Positions 1 to 7,735 of a stretch of 64,000 bases of DNA are shown here, in pieces. The translations under genes were made by a program, and so were the position numbers. The notes beneath the pieces were generated by a model, which saw only the letters and a list, made by a program, of their open reading frames with translations, was not told where the DNA came from and did not search any database. Source of the stretch: JBCDHN01 sp965224535 (GTDB lineage Bacteria > Verrucomicrobiota > Verrucomicrobiia > Verrucomicrobiales > DEV007). Within the stretch, counting starts at the first letter, position 1. Each line of letters begins with the position of its first letter. The DNA lies in NCBI GenBank assembly GCA_965224535.1, contig CBDCZR010000032.1, positions 186,001 to 250,000 of the forward strand, read 5' to 3'.

Positions 1-317
1 TCTCGTTCGTCGGCGCCTTTGCCATGCAGCACAGCTTGTTCGACGTTTTCCTGGCAATCGGCGCGGGAATCGCAGGATTTTTCATGGAACGCGCCAAAGC
101 GCCGCTTGCGCCATTGGTGCTCGGCCTCATCCTCGGGCCCATGGTGGAGGAAAACCTGCGAACCGGGCTCATCAAGACCGGCGGCGATTTTTTCCCCTTT
201 GTGACGCGGCCCATTTGCGCGGTTTTGCTCCTGTTGCTGGTGAGCGCCTTCGCTGCCGGGCCGTTGCGGCGCTCGATTGCGAAAAAAATCGCCCCGCGCG
301 GAAAATCGGCGCGTTAG
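1..317 (+). CDS. TctA-family tricarboxylate transporter subunit, C-terminal end (partial)
   Basis: Only the last ~105 residues are inside the window; the frame is open from base 3 and stops with TAG at 315-317. The segment has the TctA-like order: NSLFDV-like motif (here HSLFDVFLAI), a membrane helix, a PLAPLVLGLILGP block, an ENLR motif, then TRP followed by a last hydrophobic helix and a basic tail. TctA is the large membrane subunit of the TctABC tripartite tricarboxylate transporters, which work with a periplasmic binding protein. The partners must lie upstream, outside the window. The stop abuts the stop of the convergent gene at 318. Confidence 0.82.
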   Translation, partial: SFVGAFAMQHSLFDVFLAIGAGIAGFFMERAKAPLAPLVLGLILGPMVEENLRTGLIKTGGDFFPFVTRPICAVLLLLLVSAFAAGPLRRSIAKKIAPRGKSAR

Positions 318-1028
318 TCAGAACAAGATCGCGGGCGGAGGATCCAAAACGACGGTTGTGCCGCAATTTCTCGCTCCACCCTCGTGTTTGATGCCCTGCA
401 CGATGCCGCCGGTCAGGTTCACGGTCACCTTGCCGACTTCCACGCGCACGTAGATGAAATCGGTGAAAGGCACGCCAAAATCATCGAACAGCGTGACCGG
501 TTGCGGCACGCGCTTGTAGCTGACGTACTCCATGGAGACATGGTTGCCGGCGTCATCGACGGCAGAATTCACCCGGTCGGGCCGGCCGAGCGAGAGTTCC
601 ACCTCATTTTGGGTCATGCCGAGGGCGACTTTATGTTCGTCGATGACTTTCCGGACGAGCATCTGACGTTGGTACAACTCATCGAGCGATTTTCGGAAAT
701 CCGTGCCGTTGTGGGCTTGGAGCGCCTTGGGCGTAATCCAGCCGCTGACCTTGGCGTGCAGTGCCTTGGCGCGCACCATGTAGGCCTTCTCGGTAACGGC
801 GATGATTTCGGCGTCGTAGCCGATTTTTAGCGTTCCAAGCCGCCGTTTGCCGTCGCTTTGGTAGTAAATCGGGGCTGGGTGAATCACGCGCAGCATCAGG
901 CTTTGGCGTGGTGGCAACACGTCCTCCAGGTAGATGGCTCCTGGTTCGCGCGTGAGTTCGGCATGGCTGCTGGTGCAGAGCAAGCCCGCCGTAAGGATGG
1001 GCAAAAACAAGCAAGGATGCGCCTTCAT
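318..1028 (-). CDS. Secreted protein with SH3-like and BamE/SmpA-like segments
   Basis: 236 residues. An N-terminal signal peptide ends near SSHA-E (residue ~23). Residues ~45-105 look like a bacterial SH3-type fold (a run of short strands ending in SGWI). Residues ~135-220 carry the pattern G-M-T-x-x-E-V-x-x-x-L-G-R-P, which is typical of BamE/SmpA-like small lipoproteins, but there is no lipobox Cys. Probably periplasmic or envelope-bound. It lies ~100 bp downstream of the NodT-type efflux gene on the same strand, so co-transcription is possible. No specific function can be assigned. Confidence 0.7.
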   Translation of the reverse strand: MKAHPCLFLPILTAGLLCTSSHAELTREPGAIYLEDVLPPRQSLMLRVIHPAPIYYQSDGKRRLGTLKIGYDAEIIAVTEKAYMVRAKALHAKVSGWITPKALQAHNGTDFRKSLDELYQRQMLVRKVIDEHKVALGMTQNEVELSLGRPDRVNSAVDDAGNHVSMEYVSYKRVPQPVTLFDDFGVPFTDFIYVRVEVGKVTVNLTGGIVQGIKHEGGARNCGTTVVLDPPPAILF

Positions 1029-1127
1029 GGTTCTGTCAGTTTAGGGGGTGTTTTGGCGAAACGAAAGTCCCAAAATCAACGAATCGACGGGAGACACGAT
1101 CGGCGAATCTGCGCGCGCGTGCCGCGA

Positions 1128-2615
1128 TCAGTCGCGGGCGTCAAAATCGCCTCCCAGCGCCAAATGCAGGTCCACGCGGTTTTTGAGCCGCTGGTTGCGC
1201 AGGGCGATCATGTCGGTGCGGGCATTCACGGCGCGACGTTGGGCCTCGAGCAGGGAGAGGATGCCGACGAGCCCTTCGGAGTAATCCCGCGAGGCCTGTG
1301 CTTCGGCCAGGTTGGCCTGCTCCAGCTCAACCTTGAGGAAGGCCTCCTGCTCCGCGAGCGAGGTTTCGGCGGCCAGGGCGGATTCCACCTCCCGAAACGC
1401 GCGCAGCGCCAAATCCGCGAACGAGCGGATGGCGGCATCGTTTTGGGCCAGGGCCTGGCGGGCCGCGGCTGAGGGCGCACCGCCTTCGTAGACATGCTGG
1501 GCCAGGGAAGAGGCGACCGACCACACCAGAAACTCCGGATCGATCAAAATTCGGCTCAGCGCATCGCTGGAAGACGAGGGACCGCCGCTCAAATTAACCG
1601 ACGGCAGCAGATCCTTGCGCGCGGCGTCGGCACGATTGGCGCTGGCGTGCAAATTGGCGGCGGCCTCGGCCAAATCCGGCCTGCGCCACAATAACTCCGA
1701 TGGTAAGCCCGCCGGCGCCGGTTTTGGCAGGACGGGCAGCTCCGCGCGCTCCTCCAAATCCGCGCCCGGGTAACGTCCGATCAGCACCTCCAAGGTACGC
1801 GCCGCCTCATCCTTGTTAAGCAGCGCCCTAACCAGCGACCTCTCCGCGGAAGCCACGTTGGAGCGGCCAAACTGCACGTTCAGCGGGCTGGCCGTCTCAT
1901 CGCCCGCCTTGTAGTTGCGCTCGGTGATGCGGTGGTTGCGCACGAAGCTGTCGCGGGTTTTCTCGGCCAACCGGGCCAACTGCACCGCGGTGATGAAGTC
2001 GAACCACGCCTTGGCCGTGTTAGCGGCTAACGAGAGCCTTGCACCGCGAAAATCCGCCCGTGCGCCGGCGTAATCGGCCTGCGCCGCGCGATCCAAATCG
2101 CGCAGCCGGCCCCAAAGATCCACCTCCCATGCGGTGTCCAGCGTCAACCGATAGCTCGACTGCAAAATCGTCGCCTCCAGCCCGGCTCCGCCGCGCGTCG
2201 ACGGATTTGCGGCAACTTCAAAAGCCCTGCGCTGCGAAACCGTCGCCTCCAGCCCGGCTCCGTCGCGGGTGCGCGATTGATTGGCCCGGACGCCGATTTG
2301 CGGCAACCTCGCCGCCCGAGCAGGGACGGTTTGTTCGCGCGCAGCCTGCAAACGCGCCGCTGCGGCTTGAAGATCGCGATTATTCGCCATGGCCTCGCCC
2401 ACCAGCGCGTTGAGATCGCGGTCGCGAAACGTCCTGAGCCACGCGGCGGAGATTTTCCCGGAATGGTTGCGCGACATCTCCACCCACGCCTCCGGCAGCG
2501 GCAAATTCGACTCGGCATCGGTCCCTGGCCGCGGCAAAGTCAGCCCAGCGCAGCCGGTTAGGGCCAAAGCAGCGGCCGCGCTCGCCGCGAACGAGGCTGA
2601 GGAGGTGAGTTTCAT
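1128..2615 (-). CDS. RND efflux outer-membrane factor lipoprotein, NodT/OprM family
   Basis: 495 residues from the ATG at 2615; the frame extends further upstream, but only this start gives a clean lipoprotein signal (MKLTSSAS... ALTGC, Cys22). Two OEP repeats follow the family layout, with an SWxxxFRD-like first segment, DTAWEVDLWGRLRD near the middle and RRPDLAEAAANLHA opening the second half. TolC-type factors form the outer-membrane exit duct of tripartite efflux pumps; no inner-membrane pump or adaptor gene is adjacent. A short motif (GAGLEAT) occurs twice, 24 residues apart, from an exact 22-bp direct repeat (2169-2190 and 2241-2262). The start is divergent from the DUF993 gene across ~150 bp. 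Confidence 0.88.
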   Translation of the reverse strand: MKLTSSASFAASAAAALALTGCAGLTLPRPGTDAESNLPLPEAWVEMSRNHSGKISAAWLRTFRDRDLNALVGEAMANNRDLQAAAARLQAAREQTVPARAARLPQIGVRANQSRTRDGAGLEATVSQRRAFEVAANPSTRGGAGLEATILQSSYRLTLDTAWEVDLWGRLRDLDRAAQADYAGARADFRGARLSLAANTAKAWFDFITAVQLARLAEKTRDSFVRNHRITERNYKAGDETASPLNVQFGRSNVASAERSLVRALLNKDEAARTLEVLIGRYPGADLEERAELPVLPKPAPAGLPSELLWRRPDLAEAAANLHASANRADAARKDLLPSVNLSGGPSSSSDALSRILIDPEFLVWSVASSLAQHVYEGGAPSAAARQALAQNDAAIRSFADLALRAFREVESALAAETSLAEQEAFLKVELEQANLAEAQASRDYSEGLVGILSLLEAQRRAVNARTDMIALRNQRLKNRVDLHLALGGDFDARD

Positions 2616-2764
2616 GTTTCTTTGGTAGGCGCGGCCTATTGTGGACGGCTTCGCGGCGGGAAACCAGGGAGAAATTGGAAACTCAGCGTCATTTTGACCT
2701 CCGATTGATCTCCGGTTGGACGAAGGCGGAATTTCGCCCAAAAGTTAGCTTCAGACTCTTCGTC

Positions 2765-3850
2765 ATGATTACCGACCCCGCTGAACTCAAACCCGATACG
2801 CCGTGGACCGAGACCATTTGGGCCCACACCACGGAGGAGAGCCTAACCGACCACAAAACCCGCGCCCGGCTTTGCGTGGCCACGTTGTTGCCGTTTGCCG
2901 ATGGCAAGCCGGATTGGGCCGGTTTCGAGAATTCCATCGCCTGGATGCTCGATTCCGCAGACCACTTCGGCGTGGAGATGGCCTTCGTGCTCAACGCGGA
3001 CACCGGCTACATTTTCAACCTGTCGCTGGAGCTTTACCGCGAGGTTATCGAGCGTTTTCGAGCCGCGTTTCCGCATCCGCGCATCATTTGCGGCGTAACC
3101 GCGGTGGGGGCGAAAGGCGAGGATTTCGACGCGCGCTGGTATCACCCGCAGTTGGATATTTGCCAAGAATTCGGAAACGTTGAGGCGATGCTCATGACTT
3201 CGCGCCAGCTCAATGCGTTAGGCCCGGAGGCTCGGCGTGATGCGTATTTTGCCATCGCCGAGCATCTCAGCGTTCCGGGAATCGTGCATGCGTTAGAGCC
3301 TGCTTTCGTGCCGTGGGCGACTCCGTACGGGCCGTGGCTGTTGCACCAACTTGCCGGCCACGAAAAACTCCACGGCGGCAAAATTTCGACCCTCGACGAG
3401 CCGCATTTTCTCTACTGGGCGGCGATGTGCCGGGATTTGAACCTGAATTTTGCCCCCCACAGCGGCGACGACTTCGGCATCGCTTCGGCCATCAAAATGG
3501 GGCTGCCGCTGCTGATTGGCGCCGGAGTTTCGGCCTGTCCGCTCATCTGCGCGGCACGCAAGCTGTGGCTGGAGGAATCCTTCGATTCGCGGGTTTACAA
3601 GCTGTTCGAGGCATTTCAATCGCTGGAAGACGCGGTATTTCGGCTGGATGCCAACGGAAGCGCGGCGGCTTACAAACACAGCACCGCGGTTTGCCTGCAA
3701 TTGCTGGGCGCGATCGAAAAATCCGAGGTTCATCCGGTTTGTGCGGATGTTAGGCCCGGCGATGAGGAGGCCCGCATGCGAGAGGCGCTGGTTCGGCCGT
3801 TGCGAATGGCCGAGCGGCTGGGAATCCCGAAGTTCCGCTTGGCGCGGTAG
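2765..3850 (+). CDS. DUF993 / dihydrodipicolinate-synthase-like family protein
   Basis: 361 residues from the ATG at 2765. The open frame reaches back to 2639, but the extra 42 residues look non-coding and overlap the divergent promoter region. Sequence such as PWTETIWAHTTEES, FVLNADTGYIFNLSLELY and APHSGDDFGIASAIKMGLPLLIGAG matches my recollection of the DUF993 family, predicted class-I aldolase-like TIM barrels related to DapA. There is no signal peptide, so it is cytoplasmic. Substrate unknown. It is a single-gene unit followed by a strong hairpin terminator. Confidence 0.75.
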   Translation: MITDPAELKPDTPWTETIWAHTTEESLTDHKTRARLCVATLLPFADGKPDWAGFENSIAWMLDSADHFGVEMAFVLNADTGYIFNLSLELYREVIERFRAAFPHPRIICGVTAVGAKGEDFDARWYHPQLDICQEFGNVEAMLMTSRQLNALGPEARRDAYFAIAEHLSVPGIVHALEPAFVPWATPYGPWLLHQLAGHEKLHGGKISTLDEPHFLYWAAMCRDLNLNFAPHSGDDFGIASAIKMGLPLLIGAGVSACPLICAARKLWLEESFDSRVYKLFEAFQSLEDAVFRLDANGSAAAYKHSTAVCLQLLGAIEKSEVHPVCADVRPGDEEARMREALVRPLRMAERLGIPKFRLAR

Positions 3851-3866
3851 TTTTCCCCAAAAAAAT

Positions 3867-3902
3867 GGACCCTTCGGCGAGGGCGAACTCGCCGAAGGGT
3901 CC
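3867..3902 (+). terminator. Strong hairpin between convergent genes
   Basis: A perfect 15-bp inverted repeat (left arm GGACCCTTCGGCGAG at 3867-3881, right arm 3888-3902) encloses a 6-nt loop. It starts 16 bp after the stop of the DUF993 gene. An A-run precedes the left arm (TTTT on the opposite strand), so it could act on both converging transcripts; there is no T-run on the + side. Confidence 0.75.
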
Positions 3903-3983
3903 TGCGGTGTTTGTTAGGGCTTTGGTGGCGTTGTGTGTGTGTTGTTATTTCCTTACCAAAAGGTCGCAACCTCGACCGCTCCG

Positions 3984-4829
3984 CTAGCGGCGGGCGATGA
4001 GGCCGCGTTGTCTTGTGAAAATGTCGCCCGGCAAAATCGTGAGGTCCGCGATGTAGGTTTGGTTGCCGAATTCGGCTCCCCCGTGCTTGCTGTCGATGGC
4101 CAGGATGATGCCGCCAAGTTCCCAACGTTGGGTGCGGCGATTGTAGACAAACGCGGCGCCGCCGGAATCACCGGGCGTGGCCTGGCAGTGGAAGTGGCCG
4201 GGAGTAAATTTCGTGGAGTAGCCGGGGGTCCGAAACCGGTAAGTTTTCATGGGGACGGAAAAATGGTGGGCCACGCGGTTGAGCCCCCAGCGAAGGCGAA
4301 AATCGTCATTCCACGAAAAACTGGCTGAGGATGCTAATTTTGCGCGTCCGCCGCCGGAATTTCCGCTCCCCGCCCCGATCAGCAGGACAAACGAGCCCTG
4401 AGCGGGACAAACCGGGCCGAGGTGCACTTCCGGCAAGCGGGCCAGCGAATCCCCCGGCCGGTAGGCGACCTGAAAAACGCACAGATCGGCAAAAGAGCCG
4501 TTCTTGTTGCGAAATCGGCGCTCGGAGCCAGGAATGTGCGCATAGCTCGAACCGTCAGCCAAATAAAAGCGGCCGGGACCAACGTGAGCGGCGGTAAGGA
4601 TGTGGCCGCGGCCGATGTAGACAGCCGTCGATTCATTGAGGACGCCGATGTTCCTCCAAAATGGGAACGAGGATTTCGTGCCGAGTTGCGAATGAAGCGC
4701 GCGTTGCAAGGCGCGTTCGTCGATGTGTGCGGGATCGCCGGAGGAGGTGACCAGGGCAAGTGCGTTGCAGGGACACGCGCCGAGGAAAAGTGCCGCCAAC
4801 CAGCCGCGATGAAGAAGGGCGTAGTGCAT
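3984..4829 (-). CDS. Secreted trypsin-like (S1) serine protease
   Basis: 281 residues with an N-terminal signal-like segment (MHYALLHRGWLAALFLGA). The catalytic triad is recognisable in order: His82 in LTAAH, Asp115 in FADLCVFQV and Ser222 in PGDSGGAAF. The chymotrypsin fold covers nearly the whole protein, with no PDZ domain, unlike the DegP-like protein at 57849. The Cys residues at 117 and 215 and a Gly/Ser-rich loop (GAGSGNSGGG) are notable. Likely periplasmic or exported. Monocistronic; substrate unknown. Confidence 0.8.
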   Translation of the reverse strand: MHYALLHRGWLAALFLGACPCNALALVTSSGDPAHIDERALQRALHSQLGTKSSFPFWRNIGVLNESTAVYIGRGHILTAAHVGPGRFYLADGSSYAHIPGSERRFRNKNGSFADLCVFQVAYRPGDSLARLPEVHLGPVCPAQGSFVLLIGAGSGNSGGGRAKLASSASFSWNDDFRLRWGLNRVAHHFSVPMKTYRFRTPGYSTKFTPGHFHCQATPGDSGGAAFVYNRRTQRWELGGIILAIDSKHGGAEFGNQTYIADLTILPGDIFTRQRGLIARR

Positions 4830-5267
4830 CGTCGGTTTTCTCTGCTTGAGAGAGGTTTGGGTTGCGTTTCGTCGCTTAGCCGTGCAAAAAACCGGGAATG
4901 GTGCGGGTCGGCGGGGCCCAACTAGCCCTACCTGGAAACGTGTGCGCCTGAGCGCCGGATTTTTGCGTAAAACGGCCGAGCAGTGGAGCGGGCTAGCAGC
5001 GAACTAGGAACGCAAGACAACTGATGCTCGGTGAGACGGGAAGTGTGTGTGTTTTCATGGTTCTGTGAGGTTGAAAATCGACAGGGACGGTTTGGCTGGT
5101 GCGCTTGGGGAAGGTTCTGGGATTCCCCAAACGCGGAGAAAAGTTAACCACGAAATGGAGGGGCGTCAAAGCTGATTTTATAATTTCCATAATTTCGTGA
5201 CTTTGCCGATTCTCCCGATTTCGCCGTTGCCGCTTCTAAAATTTCGCTCCAGTCTCGCACTTTCCGC
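4830..5267. other. Intergenic region without a convincing gene
   Basis: 438 bp between divergent genes. The only coding candidate is a 21-codon minus-strand frame (4993-5058, MKTHTLPV... CLAFLVRC), which resembles a broken signal peptide. Its start context (CACAGAACC-ATGAA on the minus strand) nearly matches that of the gene starting at 1028, so it may be a remnant. I see no tRNA or strong terminator. Confidence 0.4.
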
Positions 5268-6221
5268 ATGACAGACACCGTCCAAAACCTGGGCTCGCTC
5301 TTCTTCGGCGTGGTTTTGCCGATCGTAGCCGCGATCCTCGTGGGAATCGCCATCGATCGCAGGTTTCACCTGGATTTGGCCACGTTGGTGCGGATGAACC
5401 TCTACGTCTTCGTCCCCGCGTTCATTTTCGTGCGGTTGGTGGAGTCCAACATTCCCGGCGTGCTGGGATTTCGCGCCGTGGCCTTTACCCTGGTCATGAT
5501 CGGCCTCATGGCGCTGCTGAGTTGGCTGGTTGCCCGGATTTGCCGGCTGGAAACGCCCTCCCGCAAGGCGCTGCAGCTCTCCACCATGTTCTACAACAGC
5601 GGCAATTACGGCATTCCGCTCATGACGCTGGCCTTCTCTCCGCTTGGCCCGGTTTTGCAAGCCTTTGTGCTCATGACCATGAACGTCTCCACGTTTTCCA
5701 TCGGGCTGTGGCTGGCCGCATCGCAAAATCACGACCGGCAACAAGGCTGGTGGCGGCCTCTCATCCCGATTTTGCGCCAACCGTCCATCCACGCCATTTT
5801 TGGGGCGTTGCTCATCAAAGCGATGCACGTGGAAGATTCGGTCATGGCCATCACCCCAATCTGGAAGCCGTTGGGTTACCTGGGCGACGGCCTGGTTGGC
5901 TTCGCGCTGCTAACACTTGGCGTTCAACTCAGCCAAACCAAGCCTCCACCCATTCGCGGCCACCTGGCGTTGGCGCTGGTCATCCGCTTGCTCGCCGCGC
6001 CCATCATCGCAGCGGGATTGGTCCGGATTTTCGGCTTTGAACGCGAGATCGCGCACATCCTCATCCTCGGCGCCGCCACGCCCACGGCGGTCAACACCGC
6101 CCTGCTCGCCCACGAATTCAAAGCCGACGGCAGATTCGCCTCCGCCGCGGTGTTTTACTCCACCATTTTCAGTGCGGTGACGGTTACGCTGGTGCTTTTC
6201 ATCTTAAAATCCGTTGGTTAG
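5268..6221 (+). CDS. AEC (auxin efflux carrier) family transporter
   Basis: 317 residues, strongly hydrophobic, with about ten membrane segments. Family signatures include the Asn-rich FYNSGNYGIPLM motif (residues ~105-116), the central GYLGDGLVGFALLTLGVQLS segment and the late ATPTAVNTALLAHEF motif. AEC proteins are inner-membrane carriers of organic anions such as malate or malonate; the substrate here is unknown. No linked metabolic gene is evident. Convergent with mgtE, separated by 31 bp. Confidence 0.88.
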   Translation: MTDTVQNLGSLFFGVVLPIVAAILVGIAIDRRFHLDLATLVRMNLYVFVPAFIFVRLVESNIPGVLGFRAVAFTLVMIGLMALLSWLVARICRLETPSRKALQLSTMFYNSGNYGIPLMTLAFSPLGPVLQAFVLMTMNVSTFSIGLWLAASQNHDRQQGWWRPLIPILRQPSIHAIFGALLIKAMHVEDSVMAITPIWKPLGYLGDGLVGFALLTLGVQLSQTKPPPIRGHLALALVIRLLAAPIIAAGLVRIFGFEREIAHILILGAATPTAVNTALLAHEFKADGRFASAAVFYSTIFSAVTVTLVLFILKSVG

Positions 6222-6252
6222 CCGCTCGTTGGCTGCGCGGCCGAATCCGTCG

Positions 6253-7341
6253 TCAAACCAGCCGCGCCAAAACCGCGGAAGCGAGGTTGAGAACCAGAAA
6301 AAAGCCGCACATGTCCGTGCAGGTGGTGAGGATGGGACCGGAGGCGAGCGCGGGGTCGACTTTGAAGCGCTTGAGCACTAGAGGCACCATCCCACCCAGC
6401 AGGACGGAGAGCATGGTGTTGAGTGTTAGGGCGCCGCCAACCACCAGGCCGAGCCAGAGGTTGCTCTTCCACCAAGCGGCGATGCCGCCTAACAAAAGGC
6501 CCAAAACCGCGCCGTTCATGACGCCCAGCAGCCCTTCCTTCCAAACGATGCGCAGATACTCGTTTTGCCGGATAAGGCCCAGGGTCAGCTCGCGGATGCT
6601 AACGGCCACCGCTTGGTTGCCGGAACAGCCGCTCATGTCTGAAATGATGGGCAAAAACACCGCCAGGGCGATGACGGCTTGCAGGGTGTCCTCGTACATC
6701 GCGATGATACTGGCTGCAATGAGGTTGAGCACGATGTTCGGCGCCAACCAGGCCAACCGCCGGCGGGACCGGGCAAACATGGGCATGCTGCGCAATTCTT
6801 CCCCGCCCACAATTCCGCTGGCATGCAGGTAATCCTCGGTCTGGTGGTCGGCTGTGGCCTCGCGCAAGGCTTGCCTGGTCACCACGCCGCGCATCAACCC
6901 GGTGGAATCTACGACCGGTAGCCCGATGTAGGCCTTTTCGCCGAAAATGCGGGCCAACTCGTCAAAATCATCGTCAATACTCACCGAAACCGGATCCGCG
7001 ATCATGATGTCTGCCGCGGCTTTTTTGGCCGGGGTCAGGACCAAGTCGCGCAAGCGCAAAACGCCGCGAAGTTTGCCGGATGCGTCCAGGACGTAGGCGT
7101 ATTGCACGTCCATGTCGCCGTATTGCTCGGCATTTTCGCTCAATGCCTGGAGGACGTCTCCCACCGTCGATTCTTCCGGAAAAGCCGCGAACGATTCGGT
7201 CATGAGTCCGCCCGCGGTGTCGCGGCCGAAGGAGGACCGTTCGCGCAAATGATCGGCTTCGTCCGCGTCGTCCATCTCCGCCAACACGGCCTCGGTTTCG
7301 GCGCGGTGCATTTCGCGCAACAAGGTCGGCGCCCGCGTCAT
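6253..7341 (-). CDS. mgtE: Magnesium transporter MgtE, CBS and membrane part (frameshifted gene)
   Basis: 362 codons. This is the second part of an MgtE-type Mg2+ channel: the end of the N domain, two CBS domains (residues ~45-170, including GRDTAGGLMTESF and VDSTGLMRGVVTRQALREA), the connecting helix and five membrane helices (SDMSGCSGNQAVAVSIRE, GGALTLNTMLSVLLGGMVPL). The nominal start at 7341 is artificial: the upstream 97-codon frame and a short stretch in the third frame encode the missing N domain. Joining them across two +1 shifts (near 7385-7387 and 7322-7323) restores a family-like sequence of about 459 residues. Confidence 0.88.
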   Translation of the reverse strand: MTRAPTLLREMHRAETEAVLAEMDDADEADHLRERSSFGRDTAGGLMTESFAAFPEESTVGDVLQALSENAEQYGDMDVQYAYVLDASGKLRGVLRLRDLVLTPAKKAAADIMIADPVSVSIDDDFDELARIFGEKAYIGLPVVDSTGLMRGVVTRQALREATADHQTEDYLHASGIVGGEELRSMPMFARSRRRLAWLAPNIVLNLIAASIIAMYEDTLQAVIALAVFLPIISDMSGCSGNQAVAVSIRELTLGLIRQNEYLRIVWKEGLLGVMNGAVLGLLLGGIAAWWKSNLWLGLVVGGALTLNTMLSVLLGGMVPLVLKRFKVDPALASGPILTTCTDMCGFFLVLNLASAVLARLV

Positions 7342-7631
7342 CGGAGAGTTCTTCGACGATGTCCGCGGCGGTTTCCGGCGAGAATTTCCTCCAAAATCGC
7401 CGTGGCCTGAACTCCAGGCAACTCTTCCAGCAACTCAGCGGCAGCTTCGGGCTCCAAGAGGTCGATCAGCAGCGTGCGTTCGCCTTCGGCCATTCGGGAA
7501 ATGGCGTAACGCCGGTCGTCGGCGGTGAGATCATCGAGCAGGCTGCGGATGCTCCCGGCGTCGTTTGCGGCCACAAGATTGGCCAACTGCTCCCAAAGGC
7601 GATTGGGCTGGGGGTCGTTTTCGGTGGTCAT
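7338..7631 (-). CDS. mgtE: MgtE N-terminal domain fragment
   Basis: 97 codons from an ATG at 7631. Residues 1-86 match the superhelical MgtE N domain (repeats such as DLLEPEAAAELLEELPGVQATAILEE). The last ~10 residues (RRGHRRRTLR) are frameshift noise. One extra A in the GAGGAAATTC context, seen as TTT at 7385-7387 on the + strand, shifts the frame. Removing it continues as FSPETAADIVEELSDDAGAD, and a second extra base ~60 bp on leads into the next frame. If both shifts are real the transporter is dead; if they are sequence errors, 6253-7631 is one intact gene. Confidence 0.8.
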   Translation of the reverse strand: MTTENDPQPNRLWEQLANLVAANDAGSIRSLLDDLTADDRRYAISRMAEGERTLLIDLLEPEAAAELLEELPGVQATAILEEILAGNRRGHRRRTLR

Positions 7632-7735
7632 GAATTTGGCTTCGTTCTGACAAGTTGCCAGGAATCTGAAAAAACCTCATCGAGCCGGCCAGAAAGAAGG
7701 ACCAAACCGCTCGGGTGAAGGGGTGTGAGCTTACC

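Noticed and set aside
4860..5060. Possible tRNA in the gap upstream of the trypsin-like protease gene
   Set aside because: No acceptor pairing or T-loop GGTTCGAATCC-type motif could be found.
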